A stretch of 64,000 bases of DNA from Gracilibacter sp. BRH_c7a (GTDB lineage Bacteria > Bacillota > Desulfitobacteriia > Desulfitobacteriales > Syntrophobotulaceae): the NCBI GenBank assembly GCA_001516055.1, contig LOEZ01000017.1, forward strand, positions 62,001-126,000, given 5' to 3'. Both the position numbers and the translations under genes were made by a program. The notes below the pieces were generated by a model. It did no database searches and was not told where the DNA came from. It saw only the letters and a list, made by a program, of their open reading frames with translations. Below are positions 25,812 to 34,547 of this stretch, one piece after another. Each line of letters begins with the position of its first letter. The first letter of the stretch is position 1.

Positions 25812-26921
25812 TTAAAACAAACTAGCTAATTTAATCGACTTTTCAACATACTGTGAAGAATCTGCCCTATCCGCTGCCCTCAAAGTGATATAGTGAGTTT
25901 TTGAGTTAGCCATTATATTGCATTGAGTATTATTTGTAATAGTTAAAGTATAAGCACTTGTCGGAGTGCTACCAGGAATAATCGTAAAATCAAACTCTGC
26001 ATCTGGTACTAACATTCCATTATTGTATTTATTCACTGTATACGTTTCTGAGTAGTTTAAATATATTTCTGGTTCTCCAACCAACTCATAAGAAAAATTA
26101 TCTTGCGGAACATCATCAATTATAACTGCAATGGAATCGATTACAGATTCATCTGATTCTAAACGAACTGAAATAGTGACGTTACCAATGTCTTTAGGAG
26201 TTACTAATCCGTTAGAACTAACCGTTGCAATGGCTTCATTAGAAGTTGAGAATACTACAGGTAATGGTTCAGTAAGAATTATATCTCCATCCTTTTGCTG
26301 AGTAATTAATTGTACTGGAGTATCAATATTTGTCGTTGCACTCTCACCGTTTAATATCTCAATAGAATAATTCGGTAATACCTGTTCTTCTGCTGTAAAT
26401 ATCATCTTGATATATAGCAATCCTGATTGACTTAAATCATCAATATTTTGTACAGAATAGTTCAATTTACCTATTTTATAAATGTCATTTATTTTGATAT
26501 TGCTATTGATAACATTATCTTGAAGCAAGATATAAATCTGATTATCTAAGGTAGAAATATAAGTTGACGAATCAATATTAAGAGAAATTTTATCCATTAC
26601 TATACATTGAACATTATGTAGAATTCCTCCGATGTTTACGGTCAAGATATTATTGCATTTTCTTATCCTAACCCTATATATATTCACATCATGATTATTA
26701 TTATTTTGTATTTCACTAATCATAAGCCAATTCTGATTTTGATAGTATATCAATCCACCAGATTCATAAGAAAATTTAGTGGTTAGAATTACTTCGTCAT
26801 TTTTTGATATTTTATCTGTGGCCTTTACGAAAAGACCTTTGTGTAAAATTCCATTCAATAAAAAAGGCTCTCCCTTTTCATAAAGTAAAAAATCCATATT
26901 CTTATTTGTGGATAATCTCAT
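25812..26921 (-). CDS. Phage structural protein with Ig-like (Big_2) domain
   Basis: 369 aa. Residues about 190-265 form a bacterial Ig-like Big_2 domain (VVFSTSNEAIATVSSNGLV, then GNVTISVRL). A second beta-rich domain follows (residues 275-369). The N-terminal third (FLLYEKGEPFLLNG, then GLFVKATD) is unassigned. Ig-like domains decorate virions and help adhesion, so this is probably a tail-tip or decoration protein. It shares one base with the upstream gene's stop. It is downstream of a large hairpin, so its dose may differ from the other tail genes. Confidence 0.55.
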   Translation of the reverse strand: MRLSTNKNMDFLLYEKGEPFLLNGILHKGLFVKATDKISKNDEVILTTKFSYESGGLIYYQNQNWLMISEIQNNNNHDVNIYRVRIRKCNNILTVNIGGILHNVQCIVMDKISLNIDSSTYISTLDNQIYILLQDNVINSNIKINDIYKIGKLNYSVQNIDDLSQSGLLYIKMIFTAEEQVLPNYSIEILNGESATTNIDTPVQLITQQKDGDIILTEPLPVVFSTSNEAIATVSSNGLVTPKDIGNVTISVRLESDESVIDSIAVIIDDVPQDNFSYELVGEPEIYLNYSETYTVNKYNNGMLVPDAEFDFTIIPGSTPTSAYTLTITNNTQCNIMANSKTHYITLRAADRADSSQYVEKSIKLASLF

Positions 26922-27202
26922 TAGACCACCTCTGACTGTCTATCTAATAAATATAGCCAAAATTCCTGGTATGTTATGAAAGTTTGTATTTTCAAAACTT
27001 TATACAGTAAATCTCCAATTCTCAGATAACCGTCCATGTTGATTAACGGCTCTATATAGTTTATAAATAACCGCTTCGTTATTTCAAAAGAATAATCTCC
27101 AATTTCAATTGTTGTACTATACTCCTGAAAATCACCTAAGATCGTTTTTTCCGTGGCATTATTTTGGCTATTACCAAGTATCAATACTTCAGTTTCATTC
27201 AT
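26921..27202 (-). CDS. Hypothetical phage tail-region protein (93 aa)
   Basis: Starts after AAAAGGAAGTGATCTA and overlaps the Ig-domain gene. The sequence is beta-rich and acidic (TTIEIGDYSFEITKRLF). I recognise no family. Position suggests a small virion or assembly protein. Confidence 0.5.
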   Translation of the reverse strand: MNETEVLILGNSQNNATEKTILGDFQEYSTTIEIGDYSFEITKRLFINYIEPLINMDGYLRIGDLLYKVLKIQTFITYQEFWLYLLDRQSEVV

Positions 27203-27248
27203 TAGATCACTTCCTTTTATGTTATCAAGTTTTCTTGTAAAAAAGTAA

Positions 27249-27300
27249 GGGGTAGAGTGAAAAGGATACGCAGATTGTGCGTATCCTTTCCCCCTACCCC
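27249..27300 (-). terminator. Large two-tier hairpin inside the tail operon
   Basis: The outer stem is GGGGTAG with CTACCCC, and the inner stem AAAGGATACGCA with TGCGTATCCTTT around a five-base loop. On the minus strand it is followed by TTACTTTTTTAC, so it can act as a terminator or attenuator before the last two structural genes. Confidence 0.7.
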
Positions 27301-27608
27301 TACTGTCGAATAATCCTACGACCAGTTACAAATGCGTCTATAGAATTTCCATTGATAAATTCCACAAAAACATAATCACCATTAATAAATGTTACATCGG
27401 GATTAGTGGGAATAAGTTGAGATGTAGTGTTAGCATCTACAAATACGTAAGCACGTGCGTTATCTACAACTGAATCAATTACTCCATAATGTGTATTACC
27501 CACTTTGAATTTAGCTAATTTTCTATTAACTACTGTTTCTATTGCTCCGATTATTTCATTTTGAAAAGAAATAATTTCTGAAGTAGAAGGACGATTATTC
27601 TGTCTCAT
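27300..27608 (-). CDS. Small beta-barrel phage protein (tail region)
   Basis: 102 aa from the ATG at 27608, preceded by AAAGGTG; a longer in-frame reading has no ribosome site. An N-terminal helix is followed by a small beta barrel: VIDSVVDNARAYVFV, then INGDYVFVEF and FVTGRRI. The barrel resembles those of 27637-27936 and 42938-43228, which suggests a small family of related phage proteins. Confidence 0.5.
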   Translation of the reverse strand: MRQNNRPSTSEIISFQNEIIGAIETVVNRKLAKFKVGNTHYGVIDSVVDNARAYVFVDANTTSQLIPTNPDVTFINGDYVFVEFINGNSIDAFVTGRRIIRQ

Positions 27609-27636
27609 ATATTCACACCTTTGCCTCCCCATACAT

Positions 27637-27936
27637 CTATTTCTTTGCAACGCCAACAAAGGCATTTGATAAACTTCGGATTGAATACAGATAAACTTCA
27701 TCGCCAGCCGACAAAGTTTGATTAGTTTTGTTTTTTAATTTTTGAATTACTTCTTCTTCCATCGGTAGCGTTACATTTACTGTCCCGTCTGCGTTGACAC
27801 TTTCAACAATTGCACTATTTGTACATAGTACCCCAAGCTTCTTAAACTCTTCTCTAAAAATTCTTCTTGTCGTTCTTTCGACATAATATTCTATTGCTTT
27901 AATTATATCGATATCATTCAAAATCATTTTTTGCAC
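27637..27936 (-). CDS. Small beta-barrel phage protein (paralogue of 42938-43228)
   Basis: 99 aa. N-terminal helices (DIIKAIEYYVERTTRR) precede a beta barrel: SVNADGTVNVTLP, then NKTNQTLSAGDEVYLYS. The NRTNQ/NKTNQ-LSAGD-VY segment is nearly the same in the protein at 42938-43228. It directly follows the tape-measure gene, so it may be a tail-tip component. Confidence 0.55.
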   Translation of the reverse strand: MQKMILNDIDIIKAIEYYVERTTRRIFREEFKKLGVLCTNSAIVESVNADGTVNVTLPMEEEVIQKLKNKTNQTLSAGDEVYLYSIRSLSNAFVGVAKK

Positions 27937-27939
27937 CTC

Positions 27940-29937
27940 TTAACCTAGTCTTGCACGTTGTTTGAGTTGTCTTGTAAATTGTGCTAGGTTATCAACCTGA
28001 TTTATATTAATATTACCGTAAATATTAAAGGATTCTCCACTGGTATATAAAGCGTCACTTCTTCCAGATTTATTTGCAGGATTATACGGATTATACTGGG
28101 CAGGTACGACCATCTCTCCAGCATGAAGCAAAGCTAATCCAGTTTCAGGGACAAATGGCGTGCCCTGTGCATATGCAGGAGTATTACCGTCAGTATCACC
28201 AGCAGAAGACATTTCCGACTGACTGGAACGCCAAAAAGATAATTTGTCCTGTAACCAGTTTACTTTTTCAGTAATCCATGCAGATAAATTTCCCCAAACT
28301 GATCTAATACCATCCCAAATAGCTGTAAATATATCTGAACCCACAGTATAAAAACTATTATATAACTCCTTAAACCAGGTTAATAATCCACCTATGGCTT
28401 GACTAAACCATGTAGTTATCAAATTCCAAATTGCCTTAAATGAATTAAGTAAGGCATTCATGATATTCGTCCCTAAAGTTTTAAAACTGGTAACTGCATT
28501 TAGCAAAATTGTTGTTATCACCTTAAACCCAAGATCAAATATATCTTCAATGAGTTTAAAAACGTTCTGAGTAATATTATTTAACTCTTCCCCAAATGCT
28601 GTCCAGTCACCTTTTAGTAATGCGGTCACGAGTCCAAATAAACTCATTATCGTATCGAATGCCGTACTGATGATACTTACGATACCATCAAATATTTCTT
28701 TATTATTTTCATATAGCGATATAAGTCCATTTATCAAAATCTTAAGCAAATCAATAACTACAGAAATAACTTGACCAACAACATTTAAAGCACCTTCAAC
28801 AGTGCTTTGGATAATCGGCATATTTACTACTACCCAATCAGCCATCTCTGCAACTGTAGGAGCAAGTTTACCACCAACATCTAAAACCATTGTAGCCAAA
28901 TTAGCTTTAATCTTATTAAAGGAGCGACCAATTCCTCGCTCCATAGTTTCATATGCTTTATCTGTAGCACCTGCTGATTCAGCCATTTCAGCTAAATTAT
29001 TGGCAAATACATCTGTTCCTTTACCAGTTAAAGCAAGTGCCGAATTTCCAGCTTCAACTGAACCAAACAAATCATTAATTCCAAGATTACTTTGTATTGA
29101 GTATTGCTCCATGAGTTGAAGAGCGTCTTGAACATTGTTGCCTTCATCAATAAAGTCTTTAAATGATTTGCCAGACAACTCTTGGAATGTTTGAGATGCT
29201 TTTCCACCTTCTTTAGATAGCTCTACAAATAATTGTCTTAGCTGAGTTGTTGCAACACTTGTAGGTGTACCCTGTGCTGTCATAGCTGCTAATGCTGCCG
29301 TAACATCTCCAAACTCAACACCCAAAGAAGAAGCTGTAGGGATGACATTATATAGACTTTGGGATAATTGAGCAAAATCTGTTTTACCAAGTTTAACAGC
29401 CGTAAACATTAAGTCACTTGCTTGAGTAGCATCTAAAACATCTGTTCCATAAGCGTTTATGACTGAACTAATACCATCAACAGCCGTTTCTAATTCTGTT
29501 ACTCCACCTACAGCTGCTTTCTGAGCAGTTTCGAGGAAAGAGAATACATTATCTTCAGGTACTCCAGCCGATATGCTTTGATAAAGGGCAGGAACTACTT
29601 CATTTGGAAGTGTCCCAAACTCCTTTGAAAAGTCTTTAACCTGTTCGGTCATATCGGACATAGCTTTTTCAGAGATATCCGGTAAAAGAGTAAATACTTC
29701 ATTCATCTGGGTTTCAAAGCCAACAAAGTCTTTAACCCCTTTTACTGCGACTCCTGCTAAAGCAACACCAACGGCTGCAATTCCGGCTACTACAGAAGTT
29801 TTAAGGAAAGAAGTTAATCCGCTTGCTTTTCCTTGAAATCCATCAACTGATCTCTCGGCATTTTGCATACCGGAAGTAAAACTCTTATCACTTAATTCAA
29901 GGTTGTATGAATATGTTGCTAAATCTATCGTGGACAC
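27940..29937 (-). CDS. Phage tail tape-measure protein
   Basis: 665 aa, GTG start after AGGTGGTGATTAAT. The N-terminal PhageMin_Tail region has SGMQNAERSVDGFQG, GFETQMNEVFTLLP and GTPTSVATTQLRQLF. The C-terminal half has hydrophobic helices (LFGLVTALLKGDW, then TWFSQAIGGLLTWF) and ends with the LLHAGEMVVP motif common in Firmicute tape-measure proteins. By the usual rule (about 1.5 angstroms per residue) it implies a tail of about 100 nm. No peptidase or lysozyme domain is visible. Confidence 0.9.
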   Translation of the reverse strand: MSTIDLATYSYNLELSDKSFTSGMQNAERSVDGFQGKASGLTSFLKTSVVAGIAAVGVALAGVAVKGVKDFVGFETQMNEVFTLLPDISEKAMSDMTEQVKDFSKEFGTLPNEVVPALYQSISAGVPEDNVFSFLETAQKAAVGGVTELETAVDGISSVINAYGTDVLDATQASDLMFTAVKLGKTDFAQLSQSLYNVIPTASSLGVEFGDVTAALAAMTAQGTPTSVATTQLRQLFVELSKEGGKASQTFQELSGKSFKDFIDEGNNVQDALQLMEQYSIQSNLGINDLFGSVEAGNSALALTGKGTDVFANNLAEMAESAGATDKAYETMERGIGRSFNKIKANLATMVLDVGGKLAPTVAEMADWVVVNMPIIQSTVEGALNVVGQVISVVIDLLKILINGLISLYENNKEIFDGIVSIISTAFDTIMSLFGLVTALLKGDWTAFGEELNNITQNVFKLIEDIFDLGFKVITTILLNAVTSFKTLGTNIMNALLNSFKAIWNLITTWFSQAIGGLLTWFKELYNSFYTVGSDIFTAIWDGIRSVWGNLSAWITEKVNWLQDKLSFWRSSQSEMSSAGDTDGNTPAYAQGTPFVPETGLALLHAGEMVVPAQYNPYNPANKSGRSDALYTSGESFNIYGNININQVDNLAQFTRQLKQRARLG

Positions 29938-29975
29938 AAATTAATCACCACCTAACAAAAAGGGAGCAACAAGCA

Positions 29976-30206
29976 TTAACCTGTTACCCCTTTATAGAAC
30001 TTAGAATTCTTTATTCTCTCTATTTCCGGTTCTGTTTCATATAATATCTTTGCTTTAGCCAACATTTTCCTGCCTTCAGGTGATTGTTGTATATCAAATA
30101 TCCTAAAATGTTTAAGGAGAGATAGAAATACACCATAGGGTAGATGCATCACTTCTGGAAAACTCATTTTACTTTTTAAGATTAAATAACTGATATTTTC
30201 CATCAT
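29976..30206 (-). CDS. Tail assembly chaperone, downstream frame (T-like extension)
   Basis: 76 aa from its first ATG, but the frame is open upstream to the G-like gene's stop and is in the -1 frame relative to it. This is the arrangement of the gpG/gpGT chaperones that load the tape-measure protein. It is probably made mainly as a -1 frameshift fusion at 30239-30250 and lies immediately upstream of the tape-measure gene. Confidence 0.55.
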   Translation of the reverse strand: MMENISYLILKSKMSFPEVMHLPYGVFLSLLKHFRIFDIQQSPEGRKMLAKAKILYETEPEIERIKNSKFYKGVTG

Positions 30207-30238
30207 TTCAATATCGTCTGAACCCCTAGAACTACCTT

Positions 30239-30595
30239 TTACCCCTTGGTAGATTCTAGGGAAACGGAGTTTGGGTGGTTAGCAACCTCTTGAATAAATG
30301 CCATAGTATTTTCAACAATGGCCTTTAGATATCTAATATCATTAAATCTTTCCCTTACAAATTCCAATGTAATAGTTTTTGACACATCCAGACTGAGAAT
30401 ATCAACAACTAATTCCTGCATTTTTTTAATTGCATCAGCTTCGCTCTTAATCTTTTGAATCTGATCCTTATATAGAGTAAGCTTCATTACAAAACCAAGA
30501 TCGATTTCGCCTGGAATCGTATATTCTTCGCCTTTTGTATCTCTAAAAATCAACGGTTCACGAACCAATAAGCCAAGATCAATAATTTTACTCAT
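30239..30595 (-). CDS. Tail assembly chaperone (G-like)
   Basis: 118 aa, between the tail-tube gene and the tape-measure gene, the classic position. The helical sequence (EIDLGFVMKLTLYKDQIQ, then VRERFNDIRYLKAIVENT) fits small tail chaperones of Firmicute siphoviruses. It ends AAG GGG TAA, where a -1 slip on the G run leads into the next frame. Confidence 0.65.
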   Translation of the reverse strand: MSKIIDLGLLVREPLIFRDTKGEEYTIPGEIDLGFVMKLTLYKDQIQKIKSEADAIKKMQELVVDILSLDVSKTITLEFVRERFNDIRYLKAIVENTMAFIQEVANHPNSVSLESTKG

Positions 30596-30611
30596 TTATT
30601 TAGTTCCTCTC

Positions 30612-31163
30612 TTATACCTCAAATGTTTCAATAATATCAACTAGATTACCGCTTGTATCTGCCAACGCACTAAATTCATATCCTACAGATAAAGGATTTT
30701 CTTTATCAAATGAAAACTTAAACCCATTTGTATTCTGAGCTTTTGAAATATTAACGGTTAATGTTCCAGAGCCATCCTTCTTAGTGTGGATAAACCTGAG
30801 ATAATTTACTGGTAGCATTCCTTTAGCACCAATCTTAACCGTTTTTGTGCCAGTAGTTCCATCTGTAGCTACTGTTGCAGGAGCAAGTAAAGCAAGATTA
30901 TCAACTTTCCAAGTCAAGATTCCACAATCGAAAGTAACTTCTTCCTCACTTACAAATCTCATTATGGTTCCTCTATTTGCACTTTTCACTTCTTGAATTG
31001 AAGGCTTATAAGTTAAAGTTGCTCCGCTTTCAATAGCTCCAATATTTTTTAATGCTGCTTCGATTTCTATTTCAGTTGCTGTTTCTGGATTGGCTACTGT
31101 ACCAAGATAAAGTTCACCACTTCCCAATATAATAGGATCTGCTTCCTGAAAATCTAAAGCCAT
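30612..31163 (-). CDS. Major tail (tube) protein
   Basis: 183 aa, ribosome site GAAAGAGGTGTATATAG. The beta-rich sequence (SGELYLGTVANPE, GATLTYKPSIQEVKSANRG, EEVTFDCGILTWKVDN) matches tail-tube proteins of the SPP1/HK97 type. The gene order connector, gp10-like, terminator, tube, chaperone is canonical. Confidence 0.75.
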   Translation of the reverse strand: MALDFQEADPIILGSGELYLGTVANPETATEIEIEAALKNIGAIESGATLTYKPSIQEVKSANRGTIMRFVSEEEVTFDCGILTWKVDNLALLAPATVATDGTTGTKTVKIGAKGMLPVNYLRFIHTKKDGSGTLTVNISKAQNTNGFKFSFDKENPLSVGYEFSALADTSGNLVDIIETFEV

Positions 31164-31178
31164 CTATATACACCTCTT

Positions 31179-31559
31179 TCATACTCTCAATAAAAAATAG
31201 ACAACCATCTCAAAGTTGTCTGTTTCGGGGTTCCTCCATGAGCCACCGCCATTTATAAGTTTTATACTCCTTATAACAGTTTCCTCATCTTTAATTATTA
31301 TTTCCCCTCTAGGGTCATCGAGTAGTTTTATCAATCTGCTCTGTATGGCTACAATCTTACTTAAATCGTAGCTGATAACCCTAAATTCTAATTGCCAGTC
31401 CTTCACAAACCCACCTGATAAGGGTTTTAAAAAGAAAACAATATATGTATCATTTTTTATTTCTTTTGGTTTCTCAATTTGGTATATTGCTTCCTTATTG
31501 TCTAGCAATATCTTTAATTGAGCATCCGCAAGCAAATAATTCCTTACTACTTTTGTCAC
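31179..31559 (-). CDS. Tail terminator / tail completion protein
   Basis: 126 aa. N-terminal helix (LLADAQLKILLDNKEAI), beta strands (DTYIVFFLKPL, LEFRVISYD) and a C-terminal strand ending MVVYFLLRV. The length, fold and place just upstream of the tube gene fit tail terminator proteins. It overlaps the gp10-like gene by 4 bases. Confidence 0.6.
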   Translation of the reverse strand: MTKVVRNYLLADAQLKILLDNKEAIYQIEKPKEIKNDTYIVFFLKPLSGGFVKDWQLEFRVISYDLSKIVAIQSRLIKLLDDPRGEIIIKDEETVIRSIKLINGGGSWRNPETDNFEMVVYFLLRV

Positions 31560-31861
31560 GGCCTTAACACCTCTGCAATTTTTCGTTTAATTGCTTCTAA
31601 ATTTTGATCTACAGCAGGTTCCAGATATGGCTTTTTACGTTCTGCATATATCGCATATTCAACAGGTGTCCCCACACTACCTTGAGTTGATTTTTCGTCA
31701 CTTTTAACTGCGTGGGTAATTGAACGTTTCAATGTGCCTGTATCCACAGGAGCTAATAACTTAGCATCAGCTTCAATCATAATGCACGCTTCCTCAACAG
31801 CTTGCTCCCTGCGTTTAGACATATCCTTTATTGCCCTTTGAAAAGGGCTATTCATCATCAA
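31556..31861 (-). CDS. HK97 gp10-like head-tail joining protein
   Basis: 101 aa. The pattern EADAKLLAPVDTGTLKRSIT, then GSVGTPVEYAIYAE, and YLEPAVDQN is the HK97 gp10-like signature (A-PVDTG-L, then YA-y-E and fl-PA). It overlaps the genes on both sides by a few bases. Confidence 0.85.
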   Translation of the reverse strand: MMMNSPFQRAIKDMSKRREQAVEEACIMIEADAKLLAPVDTGTLKRSITHAVKSDEKSTQGSVGTPVEYAIYAERKKPYLEPAVDQNLEAIKRKIAEVLRP

Positions 31862-32156
31862 GCATCACATCCAAGTAATCATCCCAAGGGATATTCTTTT
31901 TTATTACATATCTTTTTCCTGTCTCATCTTTAACAATTCCACCATTATTAATATCTGAGTCTAAGTCACAAAAAACCCTTTTACTGACTTGATCCTGAAA
32001 ACCATAATCACGATACAGCAATTCAGAAGAATATGGCTGAATATCACAGGGAATAGTTTTTAATACAGTTTCATCTTGACCAATATGATAAATACCGCTT
32101 TCATCAACATAACCTTCACTAGTAGTCATTAATTTCAAAGTTTTATCATAAAACAT
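31848..32156 (-). CDS. Head closure / stopper protein
   Basis: 102 aa. The short beta barrel with TIPCDIQPYSSELLYRDYG, then DQVSKRVFCD and GKRYVIKKNIPWDDYLDVML, resembles head-closure proteins (SPP1 gp16-like minor capsid). Position between connector and gp10-like protein supports this. Confidence 0.65.
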   Translation of the reverse strand: MFYDKTLKLMTTSEGYVDESGIYHIGQDETVLKTIPCDIQPYSSELLYRDYGFQDQVSKRVFCDLDSDINNGGIVKDETGKRYVIKKNIPWDDYLDVMLDDE

Positions 32157-32166
32157 ATAGCATCAC

Positions 32167-32466
32167 CTAACCCATCAACTTGACTTTAGGTAATGGTAAA
32201 CAAGATTTTATCGACTCTGGAATTCCATCAATTAGAGTTTGACTTCTACTGCCTTGAGATGATTGTCTTAATCCTTCTGATGTTCTATTCCTATAAAAAA
32301 AGACAGCTAAATCAACAATAATATCATTGAGAGATTCGGGTATTTCATCGATATTGCAATATGTTTTAATTGCGATTTGGGACTTAGAAAGAAAATGATT
32401 AAGAATGTTATCTTTAGTAATATCAGTCAGGTCTAATCCCAAAAGTTCTTTCATTAATTCAAGCAT
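32167..32466 (-). CDS. Head-tail connector, gp6-like
   Basis: 99 aa, all-helical: ILNHFLSKSQIAIKTYCN, then IDEIPESLNDIIVDLAVFFYRNR and EGLRQSSQG. This is the DNA-packaging gp6-like connector family that forms a ring under the portal. Confidence 0.8.
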   Translation of the reverse strand: MLELMKELLGLDLTDITKDNILNHFLSKSQIAIKTYCNIDEIPESLNDIIVDLAVFFYRNRTSEGLRQSSQGSRSQTLIDGIPESIKSCLPLPKVKLMG

Positions 32467-32658
32467 TTAATCACCACTTTTTGTTTTAGAAGGTGTCTTC
32501 TTTCCTTTTGATTTAATATCTTTAGTGTTTTCTTCCCCTTGATTTGCTTCAAATTCAATAGGGGTCTGCACTATAGCAAACCCCATATCGATAAATTTGT
32601 CACGTTTAAGGGAAGAATCAACGATTTTAATCACGTTTTCCTTTTGTAATTTAAACAT
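32467..32658 (-). CDS. Small hypothetical phage protein, lysine-rich tail
   Basis: 63 aa between the capsid and connector genes. The N-terminus (MFKLQKENVIKIVDSSLKRD) is followed by a basic C-terminus (KSKGKKTPSKTKSGD). Short proteins of this kind with a basic end lie here in related phages; function unknown. Confidence 0.5.
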   Translation of the reverse strand: MFKLQKENVIKIVDSSLKRDKFIDMGFAIVQTPIEFEANQGEENTKDIKSKGKKTPSKTKSGD

Positions 32659-32678
32659 TGATTAATCCTCCATAATAA

Positions 32679-33605
32679 TTAAACAAGTGCTTCCTTAATA
32701 TTTACATAGATACCATCCACTTTATTATCAGGAATAAATAGGTCATGGTATTTTCTGTAGTCAATCTTCCAAGCATTTGCAGTCTGATTAGTCATAGGAT
32801 CAAAAATCCTAGGAATATCAGTTTTAGATACTGCAATAACACTATTTCTTGCACTAATAATCCAGTTGATATTTTTAGCTGCAACATCTGCAACAAAGCC
32901 ACCTGCTTCTTGACCAGCAGTTGTCCCATCATTAAACACATAAGCAGTTTTCATTCTTGCAGACGGAACACGAACAATGGGAATACCATCAAGTGCTAAG
33001 GTCTTTACCGCAACTTCGCCCTTTTGAAAGTCAACTACATCAAGTCTCTTAGTAATTTTGTCGGACAAATCTAAAATTGGAGAAATCCCCATATTAAGAG
33101 AAATTACGAGCGGAGTACTTTCGCCTACCAGATCATATACTTTGTAAATGTCTGCTAACAATTTGTCCATTATATCTGTGGAAGCTGCAGTATATCCACC
33201 TGTAGCCTTACTTCCGGTAATCGCTTTAGTAGCAATTTTAGAGTAACGATAAGCGTCAACTTCCGGTACAACTTTAGTTCTTTGGAATTCTCCAAGGACT
33301 GAACCAGCATTAACCACAAAATTAGATTCATTTACATCCATTGCATCAAGACTAAAAGTTCTACCTCTATCCTGAGTCAATTGATGGGTTTCAAAAGATA
33401 GAGTTACAGAACCTTTTACGAATCCATTTTCTCTATCATAATCTGCCATACCATCCATAACTACTTTTGGAATTTTCACTTCATTCCCGCCGTTATACTT
33501 AACCATGCTAGAATTCAATTCCATATATCCACTCGTAGCACCAGCTACCATCTGAGCATCAAGTTCACTCTGAAAAATCTTTGCATATTCGATTACATTT
33601 GCCAT
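32679..33605 (-). CDS. Major capsid protein
   Basis: 308 aa, ribosome site AAAAGGATTGGTGAT. The N-terminus (VIEYAKIFQSELDAQMVAGAT) and DRGRTFSLDAMDVNESN, then VPEVDAYRYSKIA and IFDPMTNQTANAWKIDYR, identify the coat protein family found with DUF4355 scaffolds in clostridial phages (HK97 fold). The scaffold gene lies just upstream. Confidence 0.88.
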   Translation of the reverse strand: MANVIEYAKIFQSELDAQMVAGATSGYMELNSSMVKYNGGNEVKIPKVVMDGMADYDRENGFVKGSVTLSFETHQLTQDRGRTFSLDAMDVNESNFVVNAGSVLGEFQRTKVVPEVDAYRYSKIATKAITGSKATGGYTAASTDIMDKLLADIYKVYDLVGESTPLVISLNMGISPILDLSDKITKRLDVVDFQKGEVAVKTLALDGIPIVRVPSARMKTAYVFNDGTTAGQEAGGFVADVAAKNINWIISARNSVIAVSKTDIPRIFDPMTNQTANAWKIDYRKYHDLFIPDNKVDGIYVNIKEALV

Positions 33606-33632
33606 TATAAAATCACCAATCCTTTTTCTTTT

Positions 33633-34202
33633 TTAATAACTTCCATTTAAACTCTTACGAATTTGGTCTTTAAGTATTTCTGTTTCATCTGTATTACCAC
33701 TAGCAGGAGGCTTATATCCACCCTTTAGTCTCTCTTCCACTGCTACAGCAATTTGTTTATTCAAAACTTCTTCTAATTTGGTTAAGTTTTGAGTTGTGTT
33801 CTCTTCATCGTCTCCCAAGAAGTAGTCAATGATGTCTACAGGAAGCTTCTTACTGTTTGCATGCGTAAGAGCATGGTTTTTTACAACTTGTCTTTTCTCA
33901 TCTGCTTCTTTTTTATTAAGCCTCTCTGTTAGCTCTCTGATTTGTTTCTGTTCTTCAGTTTCTGCCGGATTGCGTTTGGCAACCTCTTCACTAATTAGCT
34001 TTTCGAGATTATTTTTCTTCCAAGATTCTAGCCCCTTAGAAAAGTGACCATCAATCTTTGGTTGAATTACTTTTTTACCCTCTTCAGTATCCAGGAAACT
34101 ATTAACTCTATCAGGTGTTAATGTCAAACCCCCGATATAATTTTTTATTTCTTCGTTGTCCATATTTGTTTCGATAAAACTTTTTACTTCATTGAAATCC
34201 AT
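33633..34202 (-). CDS. Capsid scaffolding protein (DUF4355)
   Basis: 189 aa, acidic and coiled-coil in the middle (ETEEQKQIRELTERLNKKEA). The C-terminal region (HANSKKLPVDIIDYFLG, then AVEERLKGGYKPP) is the DUF4355 signature. It assists procapsid assembly and is expelled at packaging. Confidence 0.85.
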   Translation of the reverse strand: MDFNEVKSFIETNMDNEEIKNYIGGLTLTPDRVNSFLDTEEGKKVIQPKIDGHFSKGLESWKKNNLEKLISEEVAKRNPAETEEQKQIRELTERLNKKEADEKRQVVKNHALTHANSKKLPVDIIDYFLGDDEENTTQNLTKLEEVLNKQIAVAVEERLKGGYKPPASGNTDETEILKDQIRKSLNGSY

Positions 34203-34284
34203 TAAATATTTTCTCCTTCCGTCCTTGTAGTTCTCGCCTACAAGTCCATAAATATATTAAAAACAGGCTATTTAAGCCTATTTC

Positions 34285-34524
34285 TTACACTTGTTGGTTT
34301 TTTACATCACGAATCGTGTTAAGACAAAACTTTTTATTGTCATTGTAATTTTTTAACCAAGAGTCACTTTTAAACTTATTAAACATCTCCATTGTTTTTT
34401 CATCCTTCGAAAAAACGAAAACACATTTATTTTCTTCTTTTCTTGCTTCGATGTATTCAGCACCATTGCATAATAAGTAAGCAGCAAGATTCGTGTCCAG
34501 AGTTTTAAAAACATTGTTTTCCAT
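34285..34524 (-). CDS. DUF5659-like small protein (copy 1 of 3)
   Basis: 79 aa from the ATG at 34524 after AAGGAGAG. The pattern FKTLDTNLAAYLLCNG, then CVFVFSKDEKTMEMFNKF fits DUF5659. Two relatives lie at 39910-40164 and 45590-45781. Function unknown; it interrupts the head operon between the minor head and scaffold genes. Confidence 0.55.
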   Translation of the reverse strand: MENNVFKTLDTNLAAYLLCNGAEYIEARKEENKCVFVFSKDEKTMEMFNKFKSDSWLKNYNDNKKFCLNTIRDVKNQQV

Positions 34525-34547
34525 AAGTAAATCTCTCCTTAATTTTA

